The notes: generated by a model not told the origin, from the sequence alone. A stretch of DNA of 64,000 nt from Thunnus maccoyii (GCF_910596095.1 NC_056543.1:17780042-17844041), one strand, 5' to 3'; positions 1-14,320 are shown, counted from the stretch's first letter. Translations and numbers: made by a program.

Positions 1-955
1 CTTTTTATTCGATTTACTTATTTGATAGATTTATTCAAGTCGGAACTGGCAGAGCCTTATCAGGAAGATATATGGTAGATAATGGTACTCCTCAGGGCAG
101 TGTCATTAGCCCAGTACTCTTTTCTATTATGATAAATGATGTTTTTTCTCAAGTTCAGGGCAATATTGGATGGTCATTGTTTGCTGATGACTGAGAATGC
201 GGAAAAGGGGAAAGAATATTAATCATATGCATATCATATTAAAGGAAAAAATACAAGAAGCGATTGACGTGGTTGAAAAATTGTCATATTTGTAGAGATT
301 CAAGTTTTCTGTTGAAAAAAAAACAAAACATCAATGCTCACTAGAAAGAGAGGTGTTGATACACAGATTAAGATATATTGTCAAAGGATAGAACAAGGAT
401 AGAACAAGTGAAAGATTTTTGGGTATGTGGTTTGATGCAAAGTTAACATGGAATGAACATATGTGTAAAAAGATATTAAATGTGATAAGATGTTTAACAG
501 TGTCTGAATGGGGAGCGAGCAGATCTGCAATACAAATAAATAAATAAATGTAGCACTAATTGGATCAGGGTATATTGCCTTATAGTTCAGCAGCAAAAAC
601 CTCATTAAAGAAGTTGGAGCTGGTGCAAGCTCAAGCTTTGAGACTTTGTTAAAATGACTCCTGCATCCTGTGCATCTTAGACACAAACAGTTAATGATGA
701 CCTACCGGGCAAATCTTCAAGGGCGTTCTGATGATCAACATCCAACATCAAAGGTAGTTCTCCCATGTTGGGAGGGTGAAAGGGCTAAGCGGGAGTATTT
801 TGAATGGAGCAGTGAGGAAATAGCTAGAGACAAGACATTAAGTCAGAAAATATATATCCCTACAGCATCATTACCAGTAACACCACCTGGTTGTTCCCCT
901 CACTGTCAATTGATTGCTATATTTTGGAAGAAATGCAGGTTCGTAAAGGTTTTGG
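1..955 (+). mobile_element. Decayed non-LTR retrotransposon (LINE), reverse-transcriptase remnant
   Basis: The + strand, read across several frames, gives pieces of a LINE reverse transcriptase in the right order. NGTPQGSVISPVLF followed by SLFADD (about 105-192) matches RT blocks including the catalytic DD, but a stop follows directly. KEKIQEAIDVVEKL and FKFSVEKK (about 243-320) come next, then FLGMWFDAKLTWNEHM (about 418-465), EWGASRSAIQ (about 507-537), and a C-terminal part RHKQLMMTYRANLQGRSDD (about 679-735) running on to about 950. Stops and frameshifts separate the pieces, so the copy is dead. The 5' part lies outside the window and the 3' end abuts another repeat. The clade (I/Jockey-like or other) is not decided. 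Confidence 0.85.
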
Positions 956-1172
956 AAAGCAGCCCAGAACGGACAAAGCAAACACTGGCTATAAAAAGGG
1001 CCTTTCGCGTTTTTCACGTGTTTGGCGGCCACCGTAGGTTCCCCTACACCCTTGGATGGGGAGGAAGAGGGCGAGGGGAGCATACATCCATGGAGGGGAG
1101 GGGTATTCAGTTGGTTGTAATCTGCAAACTCACCGCTAGATGTCACTATATCCCACACACTGGTCCTTTAAG
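956..1172 (+). repeat. Partial TIR element, family A (right part)
   Basis: The segment aligns by eye with 8767-8937: both have AGACAAA-type sequence, CAAACACTGGCT, AGGTTCCCCTACAC, GTATTCAGTTGGTTGTAATC and the terminal block TAGATG(C/T)CACTA...TGGTCCTT. The left terminal repeat seen at 8583 is absent, so this copy is truncated where it meets the LINE remnant. The long open frame over 670-1179 comes from this junction and is not a gene. Confidence 0.8.
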
Positions 1173-1189
1173 GGGATAGATAACTCAGG

Positions 1190-1277
1190 TTCACACTCTA
1201 ACGTTGTGGGTGGCGGTAATGCACCTTAACGCTGGTTGCCATCCGCTATAAAACGGGAAAGGAAGAAGAAGAAGCAG
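1190..1277 (+). repeat. GGTGGCGGTAATGC...GAAGAAGAAG interspersed repeat, copy 1
   Basis: It shows the order GTGGCGGTAATGCACCTTAA, CGCTGGTTGCC, CCGCTATAAAAC and a (GAA)n tail. This is the same order as the segment 150 bases further on. The unit is a short fish interspersed repeat of uncertain class. Confidence 0.75.
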
Positions 1278-1417
1278 AACAAGTCTCCTGGTCGTGACTA
1301 AATCATGGATGTATAAAGAAATCCTGGTCCACGGTGAGCTCCGTAGAAAATTACTTAAGAGTAACTGGAACAAGAGAGAGAATGTAGTTGTTTTTTCCCC
1401 CCTACTTATCTACTGTT

Positions 1418-1500
1418 CCACACTCCAGTCCAGTAGATGGCAGTAATGCGCTTAAAAGCTATTTTGCCAACCGCCATTAAAACCCCAGAAGAAGAAGAAA
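1418..1500 (+). repeat. GGTGGCGGTAATGC...GAAGAAGAAG interspersed repeat, copy 2
   Basis: This second, same-orientation copy reads CCAGTAGATGGCAGTAATGC, GCTTAAAAGC, GCCAACCGCCATTAAAACCCC, then GAAGAAGAAGAA. It ends directly upstream of the presumed ssb promoter. Confidence 0.78.
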
Positions 1501-1629
1501 TCATCGCACTCTTCTACGCATGCGTAGGACGCATGGTAGCACGCAGCTCTACAACGTGTTGAGAAGTGAGGACTTAAGTCTGAAGGGTTTGAACGGTTAT
1601 AATTGCTGCTGGCGGTGATTCAGCGTATC
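1500..1629 (+). promoter_or_regulatory. ssb: ssb promoter region and non-coding first exon
   Basis: This short CpG-containing segment precedes ssb. It holds a perfect 14-bp palindrome CTACGCATGCGTAG (1514-1527), close to the NRF-1 consensus. A good splice donor follows CGTATC, with GTAAGT at 1630. The coding exon at 2915 carries only 7 bases before its ATG, so a non-coding exon must lie upstream and this is the best candidate. The transcription start is not fixed and probably lies between 1540 and 1600. No TATA box is visible. Confidence 0.55.
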
Positions 1630-2914
1630 GTAAGTATAAGTTTTAAAGGCGGTGTAAAACGTCCTTTTGTGGTTTCTCATATATTCCCCGGTAAATGTTT
1701 CTGTAGGTTTATAAAACAACATCCTCATTTAGTTTGTTTGAACGACACGCTGCTGCTGCCAGAATGGAGTTAAGTTACGCAGAGTGTAAATGAATAATCA
1801 AACATATAAAAAAAAGTAATTTATAGCTAATTAAATATCACCCTGAATAAACCTTGTGCTGTTGGCGTGACTAGACAGAAAAAGCAGGGTGACTTGCTCT
1901 TTTAGTGGGCGAACACAGCGTGGCCGGTTGCTAGCAGGTTAGCTCTCATGCTAGCTGCAGCATGACATCAGGATGCGTGAGAACTGTCCACTGTTCATAC
2001 ACGGATGTGCTGTTTCTTATATTTTATGTGCTCTTATTGGTCTTAATAGAGGTTATTTACTGGCCAAAGCCGCTCAAAGTTGTTGTTATTATTCTAAATG
2101 ATTATTTAACTGCAAATAATTGTTAATTGATTCACTACAGAATGATACACACAGCTCTCCTCAAACAAGAGCTACGTCCCTGCTGTGGGAAAGGAAAGGT
2201 TTAAAAACTCTTTTCAGATTGCTGAAAGTGTTTGTGCATTCGAATCTCAGCAAATCATAAAATAAAAAAAACCCTCCTGTTATCTGGCCTTGTAGATATT
2301 TTAAAATATCCACAGTTGAGTCTTCTCTTCAGTACTATGGAAGTTAATAGAGTTGCTGTGCTCCCAGTCTTGGAAAAATTTCATCTGAACAAATCACAGC
2401 AAAGGCTTTTTCCATTAACAGTGTCTAGGTTACACAGAATAATCCAGAGACACAAGTACGGACAGTTTTTACCATTTTGAAAACCTTCAATAAATAGCTT
2501 TGGATGCCTGCCAGGATCCTGAAGATGAACAATTGTTAGAATAAACTAGTATGGATAATTCTATTTTTATTATGTGTAGACATTTATAAGGGAGTCAACT
2601 AATGATTATTCTCAGTGATTAATCTATAAATTATTTGTTCAATTAATTGTACAGTTTCGAAAATGGTGAAAAATTGCTCAAATTTTTCTAGTCGCAACAT
2701 TTTAAAACCATAGAACCAAAGTTTGTCATTTTTGCTTAATACATAATTTCAACTTTTACTGGATCTTTTCTGTACTTAGACTAATTGTTTAATTGACTAA
2801 TAATTCCAGTGTTTACATATACATAAATGTGTCATATCAATCAAAGAGTAAGGTTTTATTTTTTTTATTGAGAAGAACATTTTTTTAATTGTATGTTTAC
2901 TGTGTCATTCACAG
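1630..2914 (+). other. ssb intron 1
   Basis: This non-coding stretch lies between the presumed first exon and the ATG exon (acceptor CATTCACAG at 2906-2914). It contains GCTAGC-rich sequence at about 1930-1965 and a family C repeat at 2597-2812. No protein-coding signal was seen. Confidence 0.55.
2597..2812 (+). repeat. hAT-like TIR repeat, family C (degenerate copy)
   Basis: GTCAACTAATGATTATT near the left end and TTAATTGACTAAT near the right resemble the copy at 62656-62952, and the interior has the shared TATAAATTAT and AAATGGTGAAAAAT blocks. The ends are eroded. Confidence 0.65.
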
Positions 2915-2921
2915 AACAGTC

Positions 2922-5900
2922 ATGGCAGAAAATAAAGAAGAGATGTCTCCAATTGAGATGAAAGTGGCACGACAATTAGAGGTAATTCATATTTTTGAAT
3001 TTTTATTTATGTTTTGCACCTGACAGTTCAGCACCAACAGTGTTTCTGCTTCTTGCCTTTAGTACTACTTTGGGGACCACAATCTTCCAAGAGACAAGTT
3101 TCTCAAAGAACAACTGCAACTTGATGATGGTTGGGTGCCTTTGGAGACGATGCTTAAATTCAACAGGTATGTTACACTCCGCTCTATCGCATGCTCTGTT
3201 TAACTGCTGTTAACCAAGAACCACTCATGTTTTATCCATATCTGCTTTCATTTATGAATTTATTGGTACCTGTCCCCTACATTTACATTTACTTGTACAA
3301 TTTAGAGATTTTTAAAACAACAGTGATCTGGGAGGAAATTAGGAGGTGCTATAACAAATTCCGGCAGTATTTCTCTTAACACATTTCCTAAAAATATATT
3401 TTTATTCAAATTTTACAGAGGTTGCAGGATATACCCAAGAACAATAGCATCCCCCAACCTTCTGACAACAGAAGAGAGGATGACAATAGTAATAACAAAA
3501 ATGAAAAATAAATACAAAATAATAAATAAACCATAAAAATCACGTGTTGGGGATCTTTTAACACATTTTTTTGAATTTTCATTTTCATTTTGATAGAGAA
3601 TTTAACATTTTTTGAAAAGCTTGGAGTTCATTTTTTCACTGACGTTAGGCATCCCATGCAACACAAAACCAAGTAATGTCAGGGTCAGTCCATCAACCCT
3701 CATTAAACCCTCCCATTGCTTTCTCTGCTGTACTGGACTGTCTGCTCAGTTGACTCATCAGCAGAAATCCAGTTATTCCAACGGCGCACAAAAGAAATAT
3801 AGCTGCAGCGAATAAGATTATCTGACAAGTTCTATTTCGTTGCCTGTGTCGTCCTGTATTTTACCATCATCTACTGGTTGTAGCTGTCTTATGCATGTTG
3901 AGACATACATGTGAAGGAGTCCGATGTGACTTTTAAGTCCAGCAAATAACAGGGGTTAGCTCTAACTGTGCCTGTAGGTAATGTTAGTGTTTACTTGCAA
4001 TCACACTGCTGTCACTGTATTGTTAAGGTGGTTTTCTGCTGTTCTCACCACACCTTCAGTGTTTTAGATCAGGCCATTAAATAGTGGTCAACAAAATGTG
4101 TCCTTGCATTGCATCTTTTTTTTAGGTTTTTTTTTTTTTTTGATGAACAGTTGATGGGGACATGCCTGCTTCAATATCACTGACTGGTGTGTCACCAGCA
4201 CTGAATAACTGAATCAGATTCTGAATCTTAGTAATAATCAATATCAGTATGGCAAAAATCAACTAAAAGCAATGTCCACCAAAGCCTGCGAGCAGTGATG
4301 TGGGAAATGGTTTCATTCGGGTGCAGAGAGGAGAAGAAAAGGAGGAATTGTTTGACTGAGCAAGAAACAATGATTCCTAATTAGTTTTGGACCCATTGTA
4401 GGATTCATGACAAGATCAGTGCATGTCCTCACCCTGTCCCTCAGGATTTGACACCAGTCAGATCTCATTACCAAGTAAAATTTAGCTGGATTGAAGAGCT
4501 ACTGCAGGGCATTTAGACCCTTCTATTGACAACTCAGCAAAATCCAAGTGGACAAAGTCTGCATATTCGAATTTTGTCGTAGACAGAAGTCGGTGTGAGT
4601 CAGCACTCTGTTTTCTCATCAATCCTAATTGCTTGAAAGAGCCGTGCAGCAGTAACTCAGTTGCTTGTGTGATTTAGATTTTATTTATATTTTATTTTAC
4701 GATTCATTTTGCAGGTATCAAGCAAATTCTAGCTATGAGTGATTGTGGCAATTCAGACATTAAAAGGAAGAGATTAGATCATATGCAAATGTCCCCAGTT
4801 ATGTACGGTGTCACTGCAGTGAGATGAAGAATAAACATTCATGTTTGGTATTTACACACTCGTACACCAGGACTGTTTGAATTTTTTCTTCCTTCCTCTT
4901 CAGAGCATCTGTTGACACATTTTTATTCTGTTCCCAGACTGAAGTCTTTAACTACAGACACCACCATCATCATCGCAGCCCTCCAGAAATCAAAGAGCGG
5001 CCTCTTGGAAATCAGCGAAGACAAGACTAAAATCAGGAGGTCTCTAAACAAACCTTTACCCGAACTGAATGATGAATACAAAGATGCCCTAAAACACAAA
5101 TCTGTGTACATTGTAAGTTTTTAAAGTGCATACACACCAATTTATAATTTTGATTTTAAATTGTCTTTATGGTTACACGATGTCACTTATGTTTCCATTA
5201 TATCAAACTATAGAAAAAGGTTTATTTTATTCCCCCTGCAGTTGTTTTCCAAGCATAGATCTACATGTCATGACACTTTGTATGTGCTTTAAATTTACAA
5301 ACATTTACATAAAATTTCCATTCTTAGACTACAAGCCCTTCCTAGCTCATCTTATACATACTATAATTTCACTCGGGTATTCTGCTGTTATTTTTAAACA
5401 CAGGGATAATAATTTGTCCTCTTTTCTCATCTAGAAAGGTTTTCCTCTCGAAACTTCCCTTGATGAGATTCAGGAGTGGTTGAACGGGAAAGGCACAATA
5501 GAAAACATTCAGATGAGGAGAAACCTGCAAAGGCAGTTCAAGGTAAATTTAGTGTATTTGGTTACAATTCCAGTCATAGGATTTTACTCCTAATTTGGGG
5601 GGATTCACTATTATTTCTTAAATTTCTTTCTTTACAGGGGTCAGTGTTTATCTGTTTTGACACAGAAGAATCATCCAAGCAGTTCTTAGAACGTTCAGAC
5701 ATAAAATCATTCAAGGACAACGAAATGCTCGTGTTATCAAGGTATGTTGAACTGTTTCTTTTATTTACAGTAGATAAATGGTGTGTTTTTTAATTTAGAA
5801 ATAAAGTCAGCACAAGATTTGAAGGGAACAAATGTGATTGTGAAATACTTAAATCTAAAATTATAGTGCAGAATTATGCAATGTAACAGAATTGGGGTTG

Positions 5901-7752
5901 GAGAAATTAAATGAAGCATGTGCAGAGTCTCTCTCTTCTAGACTCAGCCTTTAAGCCGATTAAGCTATTTCCACTAGATTTGTTGACTTTTTTTTAACCT
6001 CTCAGGAAGCTTCCTATCAATCTATGAAACTAGTGTGGACACAGTGTTTTTTGTCATTTATTGGGGGATAATCTGTTTTCCAACAGTATGACCATACAAA
6101 TCAACACACAGAAGGGGATGATTTTAGGAGTGGTTTGATAATTCTTTATGGGTGATCTAGTTTTGGAAACTTGTTACTGTTGGAGTACATTTTAACTAAT
6201 ATGGATTCAAGCTGACCACAGCCACTGTTCTCTATTAACTACTTTTGCAATGGCCTTCAGTCGCAAGACTTTTCATATTATTCAAAGTCTTTGGGTCACA
6301 CATATTTGAGATGTAATCAAAGAAATTTCAAAACTGGACAACCACAATGTATGCTAGAAGTTGTTGCAACATGTGGCCTGATAAGGTTCCTATCTTTTCT
6401 TGCACAGGCTTTGTTTAGGGTTTTATTTTTGCAGTACTTTCTGACATTAAGCAAATAGATTAACTGCGTTAAAATGTGCCTTAATATTCCAAGTTCAGGT
6501 TTACCTACAGAGTGAAACTTTTCATCCAGATAATCAACATGTGTAATTCGTCCCCAGCTGGCCAAACTTGTAAATATCACTGTATCTAATAATCATGTTG
6601 TTACTGTTCTACTTTCAGAGAAGACTACCATGCAAAGAAAGCAGAAGAGAGAAAACAGTTCAAAGCAGAGACAAAAGCAAAAGCTAGACAGTGAGTACAA
6701 AAACAATAATATTTTGTCCCTAAAAATGTACCATACATTTTGTTTCAAATTACTGACCCTATGCCTCCCAAAAAATGTCATCCAGGGACAAAGAACAGCA
6801 GCAGAAACATGCAGAAGACAAAGAAATGGTAAGATCCCCCAAAACTGTTACAAGCTCAAGTTCTCTCACCGGGATGAACTCTTGCATACAGAATACGGTC
6901 ACGCTAATGATGATTCATTTGTGTTGCAGGGTCTGCTTCTGGATGAAAAGACGGGTTGCTTATTGAAGTTTTCAGGAGAGCTTGAAGATGTTTCACGAGA
7001 GGACTTTCACGTATTGTTCTCTGGGCATGGAAAGATCAAGTGGGTCGATTTTACAAGAGGAGCCAAAGAGGTAACTAAACTCTCTCCCGCTCAAGGTCTC
7101 CAACTCACAGATGAAGAAACGTCATCTGGTTAAACATATGTGTTTTTATTCCCAACAAGGGCACCCTCCTTTTTGACGGAAATGCAAAAGAGGCATTCGA
7201 TAAGGCCAAAGAGGCAAGCGGAGGGGAACTGAAAATCAAGGACAACAGTGTTACATGGCAGGTGCTTGAGGGAGATGAGGAGAAAGAGGTACTGAAGAAG
7301 ATCATCGAAGCTCAACAAGAATCTTACAACCGATCCAAAGGCAGAGGTAAACATTGTTTTCAAACTATCTACTGATCTAAAATGATTTGTAAATCATTAA
7401 TAGCCCATTTTATATCATCAATGTTTTATTTTTATCTTGTCTGACTTAAAAGGAAGAGGAAGATCAGGTGGCAGAGGAAGAGGAGGCAGAAGGGGAAGAG
7501 GTGGCAGAGATCAAGGCAGAACTCAATACCAAGGCAAAAAGACGAAATTTGATAGTGATGATGATGACGATGGTAAGTTCAACATCTTTTCAGAGAGCTT
7601 CAATATTTGGTTGGATAGCAAAATATAAACAGTTAATCATGTTGCATCTACTTTGTGTTTTTTTTCCTCCAGCACCTGCAGCCCCAAAGAGAGAGCTAGA
7701 GGACGCTGACGGTCCCGCAGCAAAGGTTGCCAAAACTGAAAATGGATCTTAG
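2922..7752 (+). CDS. ssb: La protein (Sjogren syndrome antigen B homologue), 11 coding exons
   Basis: Exons: 2922-2981, 3063-3166, 4938-5112, 5435-5542, 5638-5741, 6619-6690, 6786-6828, 6930-7070, 7160-7346, 7453-7572, 7673-7752. All junctions are GT-AG and in phase, giving 397 aa (human La is about 408). La binds UUU-OH 3' ends of RNA polymerase III transcripts, protecting and folding them; it is mainly nuclear. The La motif covers about residues 8-100, with 3'-U-binding residues Q18, Y21, Y22, D31, F33 and F53 present. RRM1 covers about 108-185 (RNP2 VYIKGF, RNP1 FKGSVFICF). The atypical xRRM covers about 223-325 ([11 protein letters not shown]). The tail has an RG-rich stretch, then [12 protein letters not shown] and a basic, NLS-like end. 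The start ATG at 2922 is the first in its exon. The copy looks intact. Confidence 0.97.
7453..7572 (+). other. ssb: ssb exon encoding an RG/RGG-rich segment
   Basis: The exon encodes repeated GRGR, GGRGRGG and RRGRGGRD units (about residues 332-355), followed by YQGKKTKF and five aspartates. In mammals the matching region is lysine/glycine-rich rather than a run of RGG boxes (recalled, not aligned here). RGG boxes generally bind RNA and are arginine-methylated. The DNA itself is a purine-rich AGAGGAAGAGG tract, so part of the repetition may come from simple-sequence expansion. Confidence 0.8.
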
Positions 7753-7792
7753 TAATAAGGTCACACCCAGAATTTTTTCCTTTGTGAAAACA

Positions 7793-7798
7793 TTTATT
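7793..7798 (-). terminator. mettl5: mettl5 poly(A) signal
   Basis: TTTATT on the + strand is AATAAA on the - strand. It lies 50 bases past the mettl5 stop codon and is the only canonical signal there. Cleavage is expected near 7770-7785, about 20-30 bases from the ssb stop codon on the other strand. Confidence 0.7.
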
Positions 7799-7847
7799 AT
7801 AAACAGTGAAAATGCAGAGGCAACTTAAATCCATTCCAGTGAAAGCT

Positions 7848-11750
<3,903 letters not shown>

Positions 11751-11858
11751 ATGGTTAAAGATGACTTCCGCAAGCGTGTGTACGTCAACCAAAACAATCC
11801 GACATTGACTCGGTACGTCATGATAGTGGTTCCTCCCTTGCACAACATTTATTTTTGA
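11751..11858 (+). other. Small ORF (35 aa) head-to-head with mettl5
   Basis: ATG at 11751 opens a 35-codon frame beginning MVKDDFRKRVYVNQ and ending at TGA 11856-11858. After codon 20 there is a plausible splice donor CTCG|GTACGT (GT at 11813). The first 20 codons look codon-like and hydrophilic, while the part past the donor is hydrophobic and less convincing, as a first coding exon would look. I do not recognise the peptide and found no convincing downstream exon before 14.4 kb. It could equally be chance sequence in the mettl5 promoter. Confidence 0.2.
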
Positions 11859-12267
11859 TTTATGAACTTTATTTATGTATTTTTTGTTGTTGATTTATTC
11901 ATTTTATATATATTATTTTTGAGTTAGTGCAACATACCGAGAACAGCTGCCAACTGCCACAAATACAGAGAAAATTAAGTAATACATCAATTAAAAAGTG
12001 ATAAATGTATAAGAGACTAATAATAAATGAAAAAGTAAGATAAAAGTTTCACAACGTGAAATTTAAGTGTCTTATAAATGTGTGACAAAGGGGGACTACT
12101 TACATACATGTCTAAGGATCAAGTACTTTCAGGAATTTTTACTGCTAATAGAAGTATTTCAGACATACAGATTTATTCAAAGGTCAATTAGTTTTAATGC
12201 CTCCTTCCCTGCACAGTATATTAGTTACAATGCCAGTTTATAATTCAACTCAAATGTAGAAGTCCAA

Positions 12268-12360
12268 ACAGTGGAGGAAAGTAACTAAGTAGCCCTAAAT
12301 GTACATGAGTACTGTACAATTATGAAGTACTTTACTTGAGAATTTCTGTCATCTACTGTG
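12268..12360 (+). repeat. AAAGTAACTAAGTA-type interspersed repeat
   Basis: CAGTGGAGGAAAGTAACTAA, then GTACATGAGTACTGTACAAT and GAAGTACTTTACTTGAGAAT, is the recognisable start of a repeat very common in percomorph fish genomes. Only the first 90 or so bases are preserved. Confidence 0.65.
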
Positions 12361-12457
12361 TACTTCTTCCTATTTTACAGATGATCAATTTTAATACAAA
12401 ACATATCCAACAACTAACATGTAAATGCAGTATAGTGTATATTCAGATAGGTTTGTT

Positions 12458-12735
12458 TTGTCTCTTTTGTCTATCTTTTTTTTTTTTTTTTTTTTTAAAG
12501 CTTTATTGAACAGTAAATTTACAAAAGCATGGCAAGTCAACCATGGTATTAAGAACCTGTCTGTAAACAAACAAACAAAAAAATACAAAAACTGTTTAAA
12601 AAATTAGAAAATACATAAAAAATATATAAATTGTAAATAATACAATTTAAATAAAACAATAAAGTTAAAAAAAAACTCATTATAAAAAGCATTGAAAAAG
12701 GGTGGGATTTGCATATATTGTCTCTTTTGTCTATC
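12458..12735 (-). mobile_element. Small retro-insertion with 18-bp target-site duplication
   Basis: TTGTCTCTTTTGTCTATC occurs perfectly at 12458-12475 and again at 12718-12735. Between them the + strand begins with about 17 T and continues AAAGCTTTATTGAACAG. On the - strand this reads GTTCAATAAAGCTTT plus an A-tail, that is, an AATAAA-terminated transcript end. The body is about 240 bases, AT-rich and non-coding. A long perfect duplication plus A-tail is the signature of LINE-machinery insertion: either a 5'-truncated LINE end or a retrocopied 3' UTR. Confidence 0.85.
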
Positions 12736-12899
12736 GTCATCAGTCTGATGATGATGGGATGTTCCCAAATGAGTCTGTCAGTTGCCTAGAAACAAGCAAA
12801 CAAAACACAACTTAGATACATGTGTATGAACTGAGCTGTTTAAACAAACTCGACTCATTTACTTAAATTACTTCAATAAAGCGTAATTGGACCAAAAAC

Positions 12900-13650
12900 T
12901 TTTAAATTTATTTTGTTTTTGTTTGTATATTCAGATATAGTAGAAATGTATTGTTTGATATGGACAGTCAGCTCTGAAAAGTTTGAAAACTTTTTGTTGA
13001 AGAATTTGGATTTGTAAATATAAAATTTTGTCAAAAATAATAAGCAAATTAATCAAATAGAACTGCGAGCAGAGATTCCTGTCATATTCACTGAATCCAA
13101 ACAATACATTTTTCCAAAGTAATAAAAAGTGAGGGTAAATATGATCAGCAATAAAACTTCACAATTGTTTTGTATGCGGGCAAAGACCAAAATAAATGTA
13201 CCAGCGTTTTGCTGACTTCCCCACAAAAGGTAGAACTTACATCAATGTCTATCTTGAGTTTCTGCAAATAATGATTAGTTGGATAAAACCTGTGAAGTAC
13301 TTTAAAAGATATTTCTTTGACTTTGTTAGTCAGAAAAAAACTTGTGGCAATAGAAATGTCTCTAACAAATGTGGACCAATATGATATGGCAGAAGATGTA
13401 CTTATGATATCTTGTTGAAAAAGTTGACGGATTGCCTTATTTTTATTCTTAGTTTGTCATGAAAAACAAGTTTTCCCAACAGTTGTTTCAGTTGCATCTG
13501 TCAGTATAGGGTGATTTTAATTTCCCTTAAAACCTTTAAAAAGTGAAATAATACCAGAGGGGAAAGTATCAAAAACAATTGATAAATCCTTTGGAGAAAC
13601 AAGGATTCCAAAGTCATGAATAAATTCAACATAATTATAGAGATGATCAT
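12900..13650 (-). mobile_element. L1/Tx1-like LINE ORF2 fragment, inverted part
   Basis: On the - strand, pieces of the region after the RT of an L1/Tx1-type ORF2 appear in order: LVSPKDLSIVFDTFPSGI and LFKG (about 13605-13530), AIRQLF, ISYWSTFV (about 13390), TNKVKEISFKVLHRFYPTNH (about 13330-13270), DIDVSSTFCGEVSKTLVHLF (about 13250-13190), and a more eroded tail ending near 12900. The CX2C-type tail motif HRFYP...FC...HLFW is typical of this family. Stops and indels make it inactive. Confidence 0.8.
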
Positions 13651-13655
13651 GTCGG

Positions 13656-14250
13656 TTGAATATTTTTTTGTACAAAATTCAATTACAAAGCTTTATGGCA
13701 TATTTCAATTATACAAAACATACATCTGTGTTGGAACAGTGTGTTCTGATGTTCAGAGGACTCTTTAACTCTCCCTGGTGTACACATTCAAACAGCATGG
13801 GCATGGTAATAGCAAAGAAACTTATTCTCAAAGACTGGAAGACACCGACTCCTCCGTGCTTCAGGAACTGGTTGCATTAACTTGTTTAGGTTATTCACAT
13901 GGAGAAACTGTGATTTAATAGTTTAAAATGTCAGCATAAATAGGAAGGATCTTAGGGTCCCTTTTTGCAATATCTGGACTCAGTTTGACCCAATTTGTAT
14001 GTATATATAGATTGGGTTTTTTCTTTGTTTTGTTTTTTTACTCCTATTTTTGATGGGTTGTAATAAACAATCACATGTGGATGATATGTACTGTTACGAA
14101 GTTTTGTGTTCTTGATATGTGGTTAAGATGAATTTCTCTTTGTAACTTGTATCCCTCTCCCCAGGCGTGTATGTGTGTGTATGTTTAAATTGGGCTTTGG
14201 GCATTGATTTTTGTGTGGTTTATTTGTTGCTATTAAACAAAAATAATAAT
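13656..14250 (+). mobile_element. L1/Tx1-like LINE ORF2 C-terminus and 3' UTR
   Basis: The + strand encodes VIAKKLILKDWKTPTPPC and FRNWLH (about 13806-13878), then VIHMEKL and PFLQYLDSV in shifted frames. This is the usual C-terminus of the same LINE family as the inverted piece at 12900-13650. Non-coding sequence with TGTAATAAACAATCAC (14058-14073) follows to about 14250. The junction with the opposite-strand fragment at about 13650 suggests one insertion with a 5' inversion. Confidence 0.78.
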
Positions 14251-14274
14251 ACTCCAAAAAAATATTTATTTTTA

Positions 14275-14277
<3 letters not shown>

Positions 14278-14317
<40 letters not shown>
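14278..14317. repeat. (TA)n microsatellite
   Basis: About 20 uninterrupted AT units lie 180 bases upstream of the ubr3 start codon. Such tracts are length-variable and melt easily. The open frames that read YIYIYI across it are artefacts. Confidence 0.95.

Positions 14318-14320
<3 letters not shown>

Noticed and set aside
871..1158. 95-codon open frame on the - strand over the same repeat
   Set aside because: It lies inside repeat sequence, has no splice or protein support, and mirrors the + strand frame.
670..1179. 169-codon open frame on the + strand
   Set aside because: Its first part is the tail of a decayed LINE ORF and its second part is a TIR repeat seen again at 8767-8937; it is a chance join.
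6630..7133. Long + strand frame spanning ssb exons 6-8 and their introns
   Set aside because: Clear GT-AG sites and the La protein match show this region is spliced; the read-through frame is incidental.
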